Notes under the pieces: generated by a model
Database searches by the model: none
Told to the model about the DNA's origin: nothing
The model's input: the letters and a program-made list of their open reading frames with translations, nothing else
Made by a program: the position numbers and the translations under genes
Shown: one piece after another, positions 52,477 through 61,165 of the stretch
Layout of the letters: every line of letters begins with the position of its first letter
How positions within the stretch are numbered: position 1 is the first letter of the stretch
Source: Acidobacteriota bacterium
GTDB lineage: Bacteria; Acidobacteriota; Terriglobia; Bryobacterales; Bryobacteraceae
Assembly (NCBI GenBank): GCA_018268715.1
Contig: JAFDVZ010000001.1
Span: forward strand, 122,714-184,091
Direction: 5' to 3'
Length of the DNA stretch: 61,378 nucleotides

Positions 52477-52908
52477 ATGGCAACGCGAGTTTGCAGCCGT
52501 CACGGCAAGGATTACCCTTGCACCTGCGCGATGGGGAATTTATACCGTTTCGTGGAGCCGGTGGTGTTGTTGCTCCTCAAGCAAAAGGGCGAATCCTACG
52601 GATACGACCTGTCGACCGATATCGCCAAACACGCGCTGACGGACGCCGAGATCGAGCGGGCCGCGCTGTACCGCACGCTGCGCAACCTGGAGCAGAACGG
52701 CAACGTGAAGTCGGCGTGGGACACCGAGGACGGCGGTCCGGCGCGGCGGGTGTACCGGCTGACGCCGGCGGGCGAGCAACATCTGGAGGAGTGGGCGACG
52801 GTGCTCACTCACCTGTCGAAATCGATGGCGCGGTTCGTGAAGGAAGTCCAGAAGACGGAGCAGCCCGTGAAGAAACCGGCGCGGGGGCGCGTTCGCAAGG
52901 CTTCCTAG
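52477..52908 (+). CDS. PadR-family regulator with N-terminal Cys/His motif
   Basis: A 143-residue winged-helix regulator. The PadR core is LYRFVEPVVLLLLKQKGESY, ERAALYRTLRNLEQNGNVKS and RRVYRLTPAGEQHLEEW. Before it lies CSRHGKDYPCTCAMG (Cys6, His9, Cys15, Cys17), which is absent from ordinary PadR proteins and looks like a metal or iron-sulfur ligand set. Some PadR proteins with the LYRFVEP opening in anaerobes have similar Cys-rich heads. The C-terminal helix is basic (VKKPARGRVRKAS). Likely a metal- or redox-responsive repressor; its target may be the racemase/MauE divergent promoter upstream. Ends 11 bases from the convergent FkbM gene. Confidence 0.85.
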   Translation: MATRVCSRHGKDYPCTCAMGNLYRFVEPVVLLLLKQKGESYGYDLSTDIAKHALTDAEIERAALYRTLRNLEQNGNVKSAWDTEDGGPARRVYRLTPAGEQHLEEWATVLTHLSKSMARFVKEVQKTEQPVKKPARGRVRKAS

Positions 52909-52919
52909 CGGCGCGTGGC

Positions 52920-53747
52920 TCAGGACGGACAGTACAGGTGTCCGGTGGCGGCGACCGAGGCGTTGGCCGAACTGATCCGTGTGGAGCTTTCCACGTGGAG
53001 GATCTCGCGATAGCCCGCCTGTTCGAGGATGGCCACCACCTCCGCCACCTTGCGGCGCTTTTCGTTCATGGTCTCCCCGTGCATTTCGAGAAATAGCGTG
53101 GGGTGAGCGGCCAGGGTCTGGCGCGCGCCGAGCAGGGCCTCGCTTTCGAGCCCTTCAATATCGATCTTGATGAAATCGGGGGCGGGCAGGGCGTTGTCGC
53201 GGATATCCTCGTCGAGCGTGGTGATCTGGATCTGTTCGGCGGCGTGGTCGAAGCGGCTGATGCTTTCCTGCGCGCCCGCGTCGATGGAGGCGCCGCCGGG
53301 CATCAGGGGCATGAAGCAGAGCGAGGCGGTGCGGCGGCTGGATCCCAGGCCGATGTTGCGCACGGTGACGTTGGTGAGATGGTTTAACCGCACGTTCTCG
53401 AGCAGACGCGCGTGGTTGCGCGAGGACGGTTCATAGCTGACCACCTGCTTTCCGCGGCTGGCGAAAAATAGCGTCAGGATGCCCTGAAACGCGCCGACGT
53501 CGTAGATGGTCCGGCCGGCCAGGTCGAGCTTCTCCCAAAAGTGCTGCTCGGCGGTGGCGTCCGGTTGCATGGGCAGCCATCCCAGCCCTCCCTTGCGCTT
53601 CATTCCCGCGGTGAGCCCGTGACGAGAGGTGTAGGTGACGCCGTCGAACAAGTGCTGACTGACCCAGGAGACCATGCGGCTCTTCAGGGAGTAATGACGA
53701 TACGGACGATCGTCCGGATCGACGGCTGGCGGGCCTTGTTGATTCAT
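52920..53747 (-). CDS. FkbM-family methyltransferase
   Basis: A 275-residue SAM methyltransferase of the FkbM type, which O-methylates sugars or polyketides. The family pattern: TIYDVGAFQGILTLFFASRG (motif I), QVVSYEPSSRNHARLLENVR, NVTVRNIGLG, and the diagnostic DFIKIDIEGLESEALLGARQ, then PTLFLEMHGE. The start at MNQQGPPAVDPDD is chosen because upstream in-frame residues have no family similarity. The substrate is unknown; a cell-surface glycan is plausible. Divergent from the GH54 gene across 211 bases in which no clear promoter or other element was recognised. Confidence 0.86.
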   Translation of the reverse strand: MNQQGPPAVDPDDRPYRHYSLKSRMVSWVSQHLFDGVTYTSRHGLTAGMKRKGGLGWLPMQPDATAEQHFWEKLDLAGRTIYDVGAFQGILTLFFASRGKQVVSYEPSSRNHARLLENVRLNHLTNVTVRNIGLGSSRRTASLCFMPLMPGGASIDAGAQESISRFDHAAEQIQITTLDEDIRDNALPAPDFIKIDIEGLESEALLGARQTLAAHPTLFLEMHGETMNEKRRKVAEVVAILEQAGYREILHVESSTRISSANASVAATGHLYCPS

Positions 53748-53958
53748 GTATAATTCCGCAAAACCATGGTAGCTACAAGAGCGATTAGGCACAAGAACGC
53801 CGGCGGCGGGGCTGACCGCCCTCGGCCTGTCGAGCGATCCGGACCTCGCGGGCATGGTTGCGGCGGGATGGAGGTTTTTATAAGCTTGGGGACGACCCGT
53901 GCATGAATCGATTAAATCCGCGCCCTGGGCCCGAACCCAGCGGCCGGTGAGGATTCCC

Positions 53959-56900
53959 ATGAAGACCCGATCCACCCTGGCACTCCCCCTCGTCCCGGCG
54001 CTGATTCTCGCGGCCGGGGCCGTCCTGAGCGGCGGCATGCAGCCGGGCGCGGCGCCTCGACGTCCGCAAGGCCCCTGCGACATTTACGCCGCCGCCGGCG
54101 CGCCCTGCGTGGCCGCCCACAGCACGACGCGAGCGCTCTATGCGGCCTACCACGGTCCGCTGTACCAGGTGCTGCGCCAGTCGGACCTCAAGACGTTGGA
54201 CATCGGCGTGGCGCGGGCGACGGCCCGGCCGGTTCCGGATGCGGGCGGGTGGGCCGACGCGGCCGCCCAGGACGCTTTCTGCGCGAATACGGTGTGCTGG
54301 ATCAGCATCATCTACGACCAGTCGCCGAAGAAGAACCACCTGATCCAGGCGCCGCGCGGAGGGTTCAGCGGTCCGGCCATGGGCGGCTTCAATAATCTGC
54401 CGATCGCCGACATGGCGCCGGCGACGGTGATGGGGCACAAGGTCTACGGGGTCTTCATCGCGCCAGGAATGGGCCTGCGGCAGAACGATGTGAAGGGCAC
54501 GGCGGTGGACGATCAGGCCGAGGGGCAGTATTGGGTCATCAACGGCCACCACTACAACAACGGCTGCTGCTTCGATTACGGCAACGCCGAGATCGACTCC
54601 CGCGACGACGGCAACGGCACCATGGAGACCACCTACTACGGCAACGCGACGCCGTGGTATCGGGGCGTTCCGCCGGGTCCGTGGATCATGACCGATCAGG
54701 AGAACAACCTGGTGGGCTGCGTGAACGCGGACGGCTCCAAGGACTGCCCTCACCTTCCGACCGTCACCTGGCGCTTCGTCACCGCCACCGCCGACGGGGA
54801 GCCGCATCACTGGCGCTCCATGGGCGGCGATGCGCAGAAGGGCGAGCTGAAGGTGATGTTCGACGGGCCGCGTATCAACGCCACCTACGATCCGATGCGG
54901 AAGCAGGGCGCCATCCTGTTGGGCAACGGCGGGGATAACAGCGTCGGCTCCCAGGGCACGTTCTACGAGGGCGCGATGACGGCGGCGGGCACGTTCCCGT
55001 CAGCGGAGACCAACCAGCGGATTCAGGCCAACGTCGTGGAGGCGAAGTACGACGTCGCGCGGCTGTCCGCCGGAGCGGGGCTCTATACGTTCACGCCGGG
55101 CGAGTCCCGGGATGTCTCGCTGAGCTTCACCAACACCACGGGGGCGCCGGTGACGGGGCTGAAGCTGAGCATCGCGGCGCCGAAGGGCTGGAGCGGCGGA
55201 GCGCCGAACCCCATCGCGGAGACCGTGGCGGCGGGCGCGAGCGTCAACGCCACCTTTAAAGTCACCTCCGGCGCGGCGGCCTTCAACGGCGACCTGAAGG
55301 GCGTGGCTGCCTGGACTTCGGAGGGTCGGCCGCAGACCGAATCCGTCGCTGTCAAGGCGCGCACCGCTCCTCCGGTGAAGATCAACGAATTCCGGGTGAG
55401 CGCGGGGCTGCCGACGAATCCCACCGATTCGTTCATCGAGCTGTATAACGCGGGTGACGGCGCCGTCGATATCTCCAACTGGACGCTTGGCCAGCACGCC
55501 GCGCTACTGCCGGCGTTCTCCACGGTGAAGATTCCGGCCGGGGTGAAGCTGGCGGCGAAGGGTTTCTACTTGCTGGGGCTTTCGAACTCGGCGCTGGCGG
55601 TCCCGGCGAAGGCGGGCGACGCCGTGATCCACGTGCGCAGCACGACCGGGATTTCGGTGGGCGATACGGTGACCATCGGCGAGGGCGCGGCCGCGGAAAC
55701 GCGGAAGATCGCGCGGGTGGGCACGCCGGCCTCGAGTCCCACGACGATCTGGCAGCCGTTGCCGGAGGGGCCGGTGATTGCGGCGCCGGTGGGGTCGATG
55801 AATGTGCCGGTGACGAGCGTGGCGGGTTTCGAGGTGGGGCAGAAGATCGCCCTGGGCCATGGCGCCACGTTCCCGGCGGTGGCCCAGTCGATGGAAAAAT
55901 ACGAGGTGGCGACGGTAACCGCCGTGGGCAAGGCGGGCACGCAGGCCTACCTGACGGCCGACGCCAAGGCCGGCGATACGAATATCAAAGTGTCGTCGAC
56001 GGCCAACATCTCCGTGGGCGACAAGATCCGGCTGGACGTGGACAGCGTGGGGCACGGCATCGAGACCGTGACGGTGACGCGCGTCGGAACGGCGTCGTCG
56101 CGGAACGCCTTCAACGGGCCGTTGAAGGAGTCGGAGTTGGGCGAGGGGCTGGAGCTGGCCGCGCCGCTGAAGTTCCATCACTCCTCGAACCTGCCGTTCG
56201 GCGCGCGGGGGACCGGCGTCAGCTTCCAGCCGGAAAGCGCGTTCCGCCATTCGAGCAATGAGCCGGTGCAGGCGTTGGGCACGGGCTTGACGCTGGACCG
56301 CCCGCTGACCCGTAGCCACGGCGTCGACGCGGCGGTGCGCGATGCAGCGGTGACGGCGGCGGGCTACCAGGGGACTCGGGCGCCGGATCAGTGGTTCGGC
56401 GGTCCGGCCTTGTCGGGGAGCGCGGGCGCGATGGTGCTGCGCGATGCGGCGGGCCTGGTGGTGGACAGCCTGAACTACGGCCTGCTGGTGGATCCGTGGG
56501 CCGCCGAGGGGTATCACGGGACGTCGGGCACGGGCGAGGCGGGATGCCGCGCGCCTACTCCCGGCATGGGCCAACGCTTCGGGCCTCCGGGTGCGGCGGC
56601 CCCGCAGGTGATAACGCCGCATCGGAGCTCGGGCCGGTATCCGGACGGCGCGGACACCGATAGCAACTGCCACGACTTCCTGGTGCAGCCCGCGACGACG
56701 CTGGCCACCGGCGCGGAAGCCGGCGCCGCCAACGTCAAGGTGGCGAACGTGACGGATTTCGCCGCCGGCCAGACGGTGATTGTCGACGTCGGCGCGAGCC
56801 GCGAAACGGCCGTGATCGCGACCGTCGGAGGCGCCGGAGCCACCACGGTGCGGGTGGCGACGGCGGCGGGCGCGACGGTGATCCCGGTGGCGAGCGGCAT

Positions 56901-57168
56901 GGGCTTCCGGCCGGGCGACGCGATCACCATCGGCGCCGGGGCGGACTTGGAGAAAGCGGTGGTGGCGGCGGCTTCCTTCTTCGGACGGGCCGGGGCCACG
57001 GTGACGGTGACGGCTCCGCTCGGCCGGGCGCACGAGGCGGGGGCGGCGTTGAACGGTTCGGGCATCACGTTCGCCGGGCCGTTGTCGAAATCGCACGCCA
57101 GCGGCGCGCAACTGGGCACACACCTGCCGACGCCCGGCGCGCCGAATCAATACGTGCGGTCCCGGTGA
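53959..57168 (+). CDS. Secreted multidomain GH54 alpha-L-arabinofuranosidase
   Basis: Cleaves arabinofuranosyl side chains from arabinoxylan or arabinan outside the cell. About 1069 residues with a signal peptide (STLALPLVPALILAAGAVLS). Residues about 40-365 are the AbfB catalytic domain: GPCDIYAAAGAPCVAAHSTT, SIIYDQSPKKNHLIQAPRGG, NGHHYNNGCCFDYGNAEI, GPWIMTDQEN. Then a NEW3-type beta domain (YTFTPGESRDVSLSFTNTTG), a lamin-tail domain (KINEFRVSA...FIELYNAGDGAVDISNWTL), and at least four copies of a small beta unit (ISVGDTVTIGEGA, FEVGQKIALGHGA, ISVGDKIRLDV, FRPGDAITIGAGA). The usual C-terminal arabinose-binding AbfB domain is absent. ATG 53899 is an alternative start. Confidence 0.87.
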   Translation: MKTRSTLALPLVPALILAAGAVLSGGMQPGAAPRRPQGPCDIYAAAGAPCVAAHSTTRALYAAYHGPLYQVLRQSDLKTLDIGVARATARPVPDAGGWADAAAQDAFCANTVCWISIIYDQSPKKNHLIQAPRGGFSGPAMGGFNNLPIADMAPATVMGHKVYGVFIAPGMGLRQNDVKGTAVDDQAEGQYWVINGHHYNNGCCFDYGNAEIDSRDDGNGTMETTYYGNATPWYRGVPPGPWIMTDQENNLVGCVNADGSKDCPHLPTVTWRFVTATADGEPHHWRSMGGDAQKGELKVMFDGPRINATYDPMRKQGAILLGNGGDNSVGSQGTFYEGAMTAAGTFPSAETNQRIQANVVEAKYDVARLSAGAGLYTFTPGESRDVSLSFTNTTGAPVTGLKLSIAAPKGWSGGAPNPIAETVAAGASVNATFKVTSGAAAFNGDLKGVAAWTSEGRPQTESVAVKARTAPPVKINEFRVSAGLPTNPTDSFIELYNAGDGAVDISNWTLGQHAALLPAFSTVKIPAGVKLAAKGFYLLGLSNSALAVPAKAGDAVIHVRSTTGISVGDTVTIGEGAAAETRKIARVGTPASSPTTIWQPLPEGPVIAAPVGSMNVPVTSVAGFEVGQKIALGHGATFPAVAQSMEKYEVATVTAVGKAGTQAYLTADAKAGDTNIKVSSTANISVGDKIRLDVDSVGHGIETVTVTRVGTASSRNAFNGPLKESELGEGLELAAPLKFHHSSNLPFGARGTGVSFQPESAFRHSSNEPVQALGTGLTLDRPLTRSHGVDAAVRDAAVTAAGYQGTRAPDQWFGGPALSGSAGAMVLRDAAGLVVDSLNYGLLVDPWAAEGYHGTSGTGEAGCRAPTPGMGQRFGPPGAAAPQVITPHRSSGRYPDGADTDSNCHDFLVQPATTLATGAEAGAANVKVANVTDFAAGQTVIVDVGASRETAVIATVGGAGATTVRVATAAGATVIPVASGMGFRPGDAITIGAGADLEKAVVAAASFFGRAGATVTVTAPLGRAHEAGAALNGSGITFAGPLSKSHASGAQLGTHLPTPGAPNQYVRSR

Positions 57169-57192
57169 CGGGCGGGCGGCCGACAGCCGGTG

Positions 57193-57978
57193 CTAGCTTC
57201 GGCCGCCCTTCGCCGCGCGAGCCTGCTTCTCTTCGAGAGCCGTCCGCACGGGCGACTCGTAACCGTTCGCAGTGAACACGGGCCGCAGCGTGAAATAGAG
57301 ATCGCTGCGCGCCTCGAGCGGCCGCGGCTTCCAACCCGCTTCGAACGTCATCAATCGCGACTCGGGCAGCGTCGCCGGAAACGGCAGCGGGAAGTACTGT
57401 CGCGCCCACTGGCTGACCTGCGCGTACTCCTTCTGGGTGGGCGGCAGCACCAGCAGCACCTTGATGGGAGACACGCGCGCGCGCAGTTGCCCCAACTCCC
57501 AGCCGAGCCCTCCGGAAATGTCCACCTGAGCCACCACCAGCGCCGCCTTGGGCAGCCATCCCAACACGTGCTCGCGCCAATCGGCGTCGGTGGCGTGTTC
57601 CTGCCGGGGCAGCTTCGGCGCCCCGGGCGTACGGGAGGACGATCCGCCAGGGCGCGCCAGTTCCACCGGCGGCCCAATGACGTCCAGCACCGCCGTAATG
57701 GAATGCCCGGCGTCGCGGCTGTAAGCGCCCGTGCCGGCCACCGTCTTGCCGGTGAACGCGTAGCGCAACTGGCCCAGACCCTCGTTTTCCGCGCCGAACG
57801 AGCGAAGGTAGACCACCGGCCCCCGGTTGACATTGGCGGTGGCAAGCTGGCGGGCCCGGCTGGCCCGGATCTGTTCGGGGTCCTGGCCGGTCGCCCGCAA
57901 ATAAATCCAGTACAGGATCAGTAAGGGCATCACCACCATGGCGATCGTGCCCCAGGCGTCAGCGGCGAAGGCTTCCAT
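57193..57978 (-). CDS. Membrane-anchored protein with YLRSF motif, unknown function
   Basis: A 261-residue protein: one N-terminal transmembrane helix (about 9-28, WGTIAMVVMPLLILYWIYL), a short basic linker, then a cytoplasmic alpha/beta domain beginning GPVVYLRSFGAENEG, with SITAVLDVIGPPVELARPGG, HVLGWLPKAALVVAQVDISG and VSPIKVLLVLPPTQKEY. The YLRSF opening followed by alternating strands resembles uncharacterised membrane-linked TIR-like or nucleotide-binding modules, but no catalytic residue can be named. The ribosome site is AGGTG. It stands alone between two secreted-protein genes. Not recognised as a named family. Confidence 0.6.
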   Translation of the reverse strand: MEAFAADAWGTIAMVVMPLLILYWIYLRATGQDPEQIRASRARQLATANVNRGPVVYLRSFGAENEGLGQLRYAFTGKTVAGTGAYSRDAGHSITAVLDVIGPPVELARPGGSSSRTPGAPKLPRQEHATDADWREHVLGWLPKAALVVAQVDISGGLGWELGQLRARVSPIKVLLVLPPTQKEYAQVSQWARQYFPLPFPATLPESRLMTFEAGWKPRPLEARSDLYFTLRPVFTANGYESPVRTALEEKQARAAKGGRS

Positions 57979-58053
57979 CGGCGCACCTCCGGCACTCCAG
58001 TATGGGGAACCGGCCGCCGGATGGGAAGCCCCTGGTTCGCACTACACTGAAAC

Positions 58054-58557
58054 ATGCGTCGAATTGCTGCATTTTGTCTCGCGCTGAGCGCGATCGCCTG
58101 GGCCGATGGCGGCGGAGGTCTCAAGTGGACCGCCCCCAAGACATGGAAAAACGACGGCCAGACCCGCCCCATGCGCGCCGCCACCTATGCGGTTCCCAAC
58201 GGCGGCGAGTGCGTGGCCTACTACTTCGGACAGGGGCAGGGCGGCAGCGTCGAGGCTAACATCCAGCGCTGGGCCGGTCAGTTCCGTGACGCCTCCGGCC
58301 AACCCGTGAAGAGCGCCGCGACCAAGAAGAAGAGCGTGCACGGCCTGCCGGTGACCACCGTGGACGTGTCGGGCGCCTACGCCGCCGCCGGTGGTCCGAT
58401 GATGGCCGCGCAGCCTCCCAAGCCCGGCTACCGTATGCTGGCCGCCATCGTCGAAGGCCCGCAGGGGTCGATCTTCTTCAAGTTCACCGGACCCGCCAAA
58501 ACCGTCGCGGCGAATCAGAAGGATTTCGACGCCATGGTCGACTCCGTCTCCAAATAA
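58054..58557 (+). CDS. Small secreted protein, unknown function
   Basis: A 167-residue exported protein (signal peptide MRRIAAFCLALSAIAWADG). The mature part starts GLKWTAPKTWKNDGQTRPMR, then ATYAVPNGGECVAYYFGQGQ, NIQRWAGQFRDASGQPVKSA, and ends FFKFTGPAKTVAANQKDFDA. The PxTW...R.ATY.....GE..VYYF pattern is found in small acidobacterial and planctomycete periplasmic proteins of unknown role. No catalytic motif or metal site is seen. It is followed after 36 bases by the FAH-family gene, probably in the same transcript. Confidence 0.72.
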   Translation: MRRIAAFCLALSAIAWADGGGGLKWTAPKTWKNDGQTRPMRAATYAVPNGGECVAYYFGQGQGGSVEANIQRWAGQFRDASGQPVKSAATKKKSVHGLPVTTVDVSGAYAAAGGPMMAAQPPKPGYRMLAAIVEGPQGSIFFKFTGPAKTVAANQKDFDAMVDSVSK

Positions 58558-58593
58558 CCCGCGCGGGATAAGATCGTATCCGGAGGTTCCGCC

Positions 58594-59451
58594 TTGAAAT
58601 TCGTGACGTTCCGGCGCGGCGCGAAAGCGCCCGAGCCCGGAGTCGTATTGGGTGAGCGTGTCGTCAGCCTGGCCGGCGCCGGCTATGGCGACCTCATCGC
58701 CGTCCTGGCGCACTGCGACGAAGCCCGCGCCCGCATTGAGAACTGGGTCTTCAATCCCCCCTCGGAGGCCGTTTCCGACCTCGCCGCGGTCAAACTGCTC
58801 GCGCCCGTGCCCAGGCCGCCGAAGTTCATCTGCGTCGGCCTGAACTACCGCGACCACGCCATCGAATCGGGCATGGAGATCCCCAGCGTCCCGACGATCT
58901 TCAACAAATTCCCCAACGTCGTCATCGGGCCCGGCGACCCCATCGTGCTGCCCAAGGTCTCCACCCGTCCCGACTACGAAGCGGAGCTCGCCTTCGTCAT
59001 CGGACGCGGAGGCCGCGCCATCCCGGCCGCCCGCTGGCGCGACCACGTCTTCGGCTACACCATCGTGAACGACGTGAGCGCCCGCGATTTCCAGCTCGCC
59101 ACGTCCCAGTGGCTGATGGGCAAGACCTTCGACAGCTTCGCGCCCACCGGCCCGTGGATTGTCGAGGCGGCCGACATCGCCGATCCCCACGCGCTCGACA
59201 TCAGCCTCTCCATCGGCGGCGAGGTTCTGCAAAACTCCAACACCCGCGAGCTCATCTTCAAGATCCCGGAACTGGTCGAGTACCTGTCCCAGGTGGTGAC
59301 GCTCGAGCCCGGCGACATCGTGGCCACCGGCACCCCGCCCGGCGTGGGCTTCGCCCGCAAGCCGCCCCGCTACCTGCTCGCGGGCGACCAGGTGACCGTT
59401 CGCATCCAGGCGATCGGCGAGTTGCGCAATCCCGTCGTCGCCGAGGGGTAG
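58594..59451 (+). CDS. Fumarylacetoacetate hydrolase (FAH) family protein
   Basis: A 285-residue C-C bond hydrolase or decarboxylase of the FAH fold. Core motifs: FICVGLNYRDHAIESGMEIP, PTIFNKFPNVVIGPGDPIVL, DYEAELAFVIGRGGRAIP (metal-binding Glu pair), FGYTIVNDVSARDFQ and SQWLMGKTFDSFAPTGPWIV. EPGDIVATGTPPGVGFARKP closes it. Substrates in the family include acylpyruvates, 2-hydroxyhepta-2,4-diene-1,7-dioate and 2,4-diketo-3-deoxy sugar acids. The start is TTG at 58594 with GGAGG 8 bases before. The LctP permease follows by 53 bases, so uptake of a carboxylic acid may be linked. Confidence 0.92.
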   Translation: MKFVTFRRGAKAPEPGVVLGERVVSLAGAGYGDLIAVLAHCDEARARIENWVFNPPSEAVSDLAAVKLLAPVPRPPKFICVGLNYRDHAIESGMEIPSVPTIFNKFPNVVIGPGDPIVLPKVSTRPDYEAELAFVIGRGGRAIPAARWRDHVFGYTIVNDVSARDFQLATSQWLMGKTFDSFAPTGPWIVEAADIADPHALDISLSIGGEVLQNSNTRELIFKIPELVEYLSQVVTLEPGDIVATGTPPGVGFARKPPRYLLAGDQVTVRIQAIGELRNPVVAEG

Positions 59452-59504
59452 TCAGCGGGATCCCGAGGCGGCGCGGCCTTTGCCAAGCCCGCCTCCATCC
59501 TAAT

Positions 59505-61106
59505 ATGATGGTCGGCGCTACCGTCACTATCACCATGTGGCAGCCACCCCCAACCCCCATCGCGAACAGTCTGCCGTTATCGGCGCTGGTCGCCGCCCTG
59601 CCCGTCGTCACCCTGCTGATCCTGCTTGGCGTGATGCGGAAACCAGCCTGGATCGCCAGCCTCTGCGGACTGGGCGCCGCCGTTCTGGCGGCTTTGTTCG
59701 GCTATCAGATGCCTGTTGCGAACATGCTCAGCTCCGTCGCTTACGGCGCGGCGTTCGGCCTGTTCCCCATCGGCTGGATCGTCTTTTCGGCGATCATGCT
59801 CTACCGCATCACCGTCGACACCGGTAAATTCGAGATCATCAAGGACTCCATCGGCGGCCTGACCGACGACCATCGCCTTCAGGCCCTGCTGATCGCCTTC
59901 GCCTTCGGAGCCTTCATCGAAGGCGCCGCGGGCTTCGGCACGCCGGTCGCCGTGGCCGCCGCCATGCTCACCGGCCTCGGATTCTCGCCGTTCTACGCCG
60001 CCGGCATCTGCCTGCTCGCCAACACCGCGCCGGTCGCGTTCGGCTCCATCGGCATCCCGCTGATCACGCTGCAAGGCATCACTGGACTCCCGATGCACGG
60101 GCTCAGCTCCAACGTCGGACGCATCTGCGCCCCGGTCTCGCTGTTCATCCCGGCCTATCTGATCGTCGTGATGTCGGGCTTCCGCGGACTGATGGGCGTC
60201 CTGCCCGCCGCCGCCGTCTGCGGCCTCGCTTTCGGAGGCTCGCAGTTTCTTGTGTCCAATTTCCTGGGGCCCTATCTCACCGACATCATCGGATCGCTTT
60301 CCGCCATCGTGTGCATGGTGATCCTGCTGCGAGTCTGGAAGCCGGCCAAGTCCTTCCAACTGGACGGCCACGAAAGTCACAAACCGCACGCCCGGCCGGC
60401 CGGTGAAGTAATGCATGCCTGGAGCCCGTACGCGCTGCTGGTGGTGTTCGTGGTGGTGTGGGGCTACGCTCCGGTGAAGGCCGTGCTGGAGCACGCCACG
60501 ATGAAGTTCGCCTGGCCGCTCGTGAAGACCACCTACACCTTCAACGTGCTGAGCGCCTCCGGCACCGCGTGCATGTTCGCCACCGTGGCCGCGGCCATCG
60601 TCTTGGGCGTCAGTCCGCGGAAGTTCGTCTCGCACCTGGCTGCCACCGCTGCACAGCTGAAATTCTCGCTGCTGACGATCGCGAGCGTCCTCGCCCTGGC
60701 GTTTCTGATGAACTTCTCCGGCGCCACCACCACCCTCGGCCTGTTCTTTGCGGCCACCGGCGCGGCGTTCCCCTTCTTCAGCGCGCTGCTCGGCTGGCTC
60801 GGCGTCTTCCTCACCGGCAGCGACACGTCGGCGAACGCGCTGTTCGGCAAGCTCCAGGTGGTCACCGCCGGGAGCCTGAATCTGAACCCCGTGCTGATGG
60901 CCGCCTCCAACTCGAGCGGCGGCGTCATGGGGAAGATGATCAGCCTGCAAAGCATCGCGGTCGCAGCCGCCGCCACCGGCATGCCGCTCTCAGACGAGTC
61001 CCGGCTCTTCCGCTTCACCCTGCGCCACAGCATCTTCCTGGCGTCACTGATCGGCCTGGTAGTCCTGTTCTACGCCTACGTCATGCCTGCCTGGGCGCCC
61101 CGCTAA
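59505..61106 (+). CDS. LctP/GlcA-type L-lactate or glycolate permease
   Basis: About 533 residues with 12-14 membrane helices. LctP text is clear: AAFGLFPIGWIVFSAIMLYR, DHRLQALLIAFAFGAFIEGA then AGFGTPVAVAAAMLTGLGFS, and NTAPVAFGSIGIPLITLQG; near the C-terminus LGVFLTGSDTSANALFGKLQ and AASNSSGGVMGKMISLQSIA. It imports lactate or glycolate with protons. Start uncertain: ATGs at 59505, 59508 and 59535 are in frame and none has a good ribosome site; 59535 (MWQPPPTPIANSL) aligns best with E. coli LctP. Glyoxylate/hydroxyacid reductases at 16790-18741 would be able to use related C2/C3 acids. Confidence 0.9.
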   Translation: MMVGATVTITMWQPPPTPIANSLPLSALVAALPVVTLLILLGVMRKPAWIASLCGLGAAVLAALFGYQMPVANMLSSVAYGAAFGLFPIGWIVFSAIMLYRITVDTGKFEIIKDSIGGLTDDHRLQALLIAFAFGAFIEGAAGFGTPVAVAAAMLTGLGFSPFYAAGICLLANTAPVAFGSIGIPLITLQGITGLPMHGLSSNVGRICAPVSLFIPAYLIVVMSGFRGLMGVLPAAAVCGLAFGGSQFLVSNFLGPYLTDIIGSLSAIVCMVILLRVWKPAKSFQLDGHESHKPHARPAGEVMHAWSPYALLVVFVVVWGYAPVKAVLEHATMKFAWPLVKTTYTFNVLSASGTACMFATVAAAIVLGVSPRKFVSHLAATAAQLKFSLLTIASVLALAFLMNFSGATTTLGLFFAATGAAFPFFSALLGWLGVFLTGSDTSANALFGKLQVVTAGSLNLNPVLMAASNSSGGVMGKMISLQSIAVAAAATGMPLSDESRLFRFTLRHSIFLASLIGLVVLFYAYVMPAWAPR

Positions 61107-61146
61107 AAGAAAAAGGGCGGAGCCGCGCGTTGGCACGGCCCCGCCC
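61105..61146 (-). terminator. Intrinsic terminator of the minus-strand gene at the window edge
   Basis: Stem 61136-61146 with 61115-61125 (11 positions, one mismatch), 10-base loop, followed on the minus strand by TTTTTCTTTT. It lies 19 bases past the stop of the edge gene and reaches the stop of the LctP gene, so the convergent genes share a short terminator region. Confidence 0.85.
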
Positions 61147-61165
61147 CTCCTCTATCCCGCTGAAA

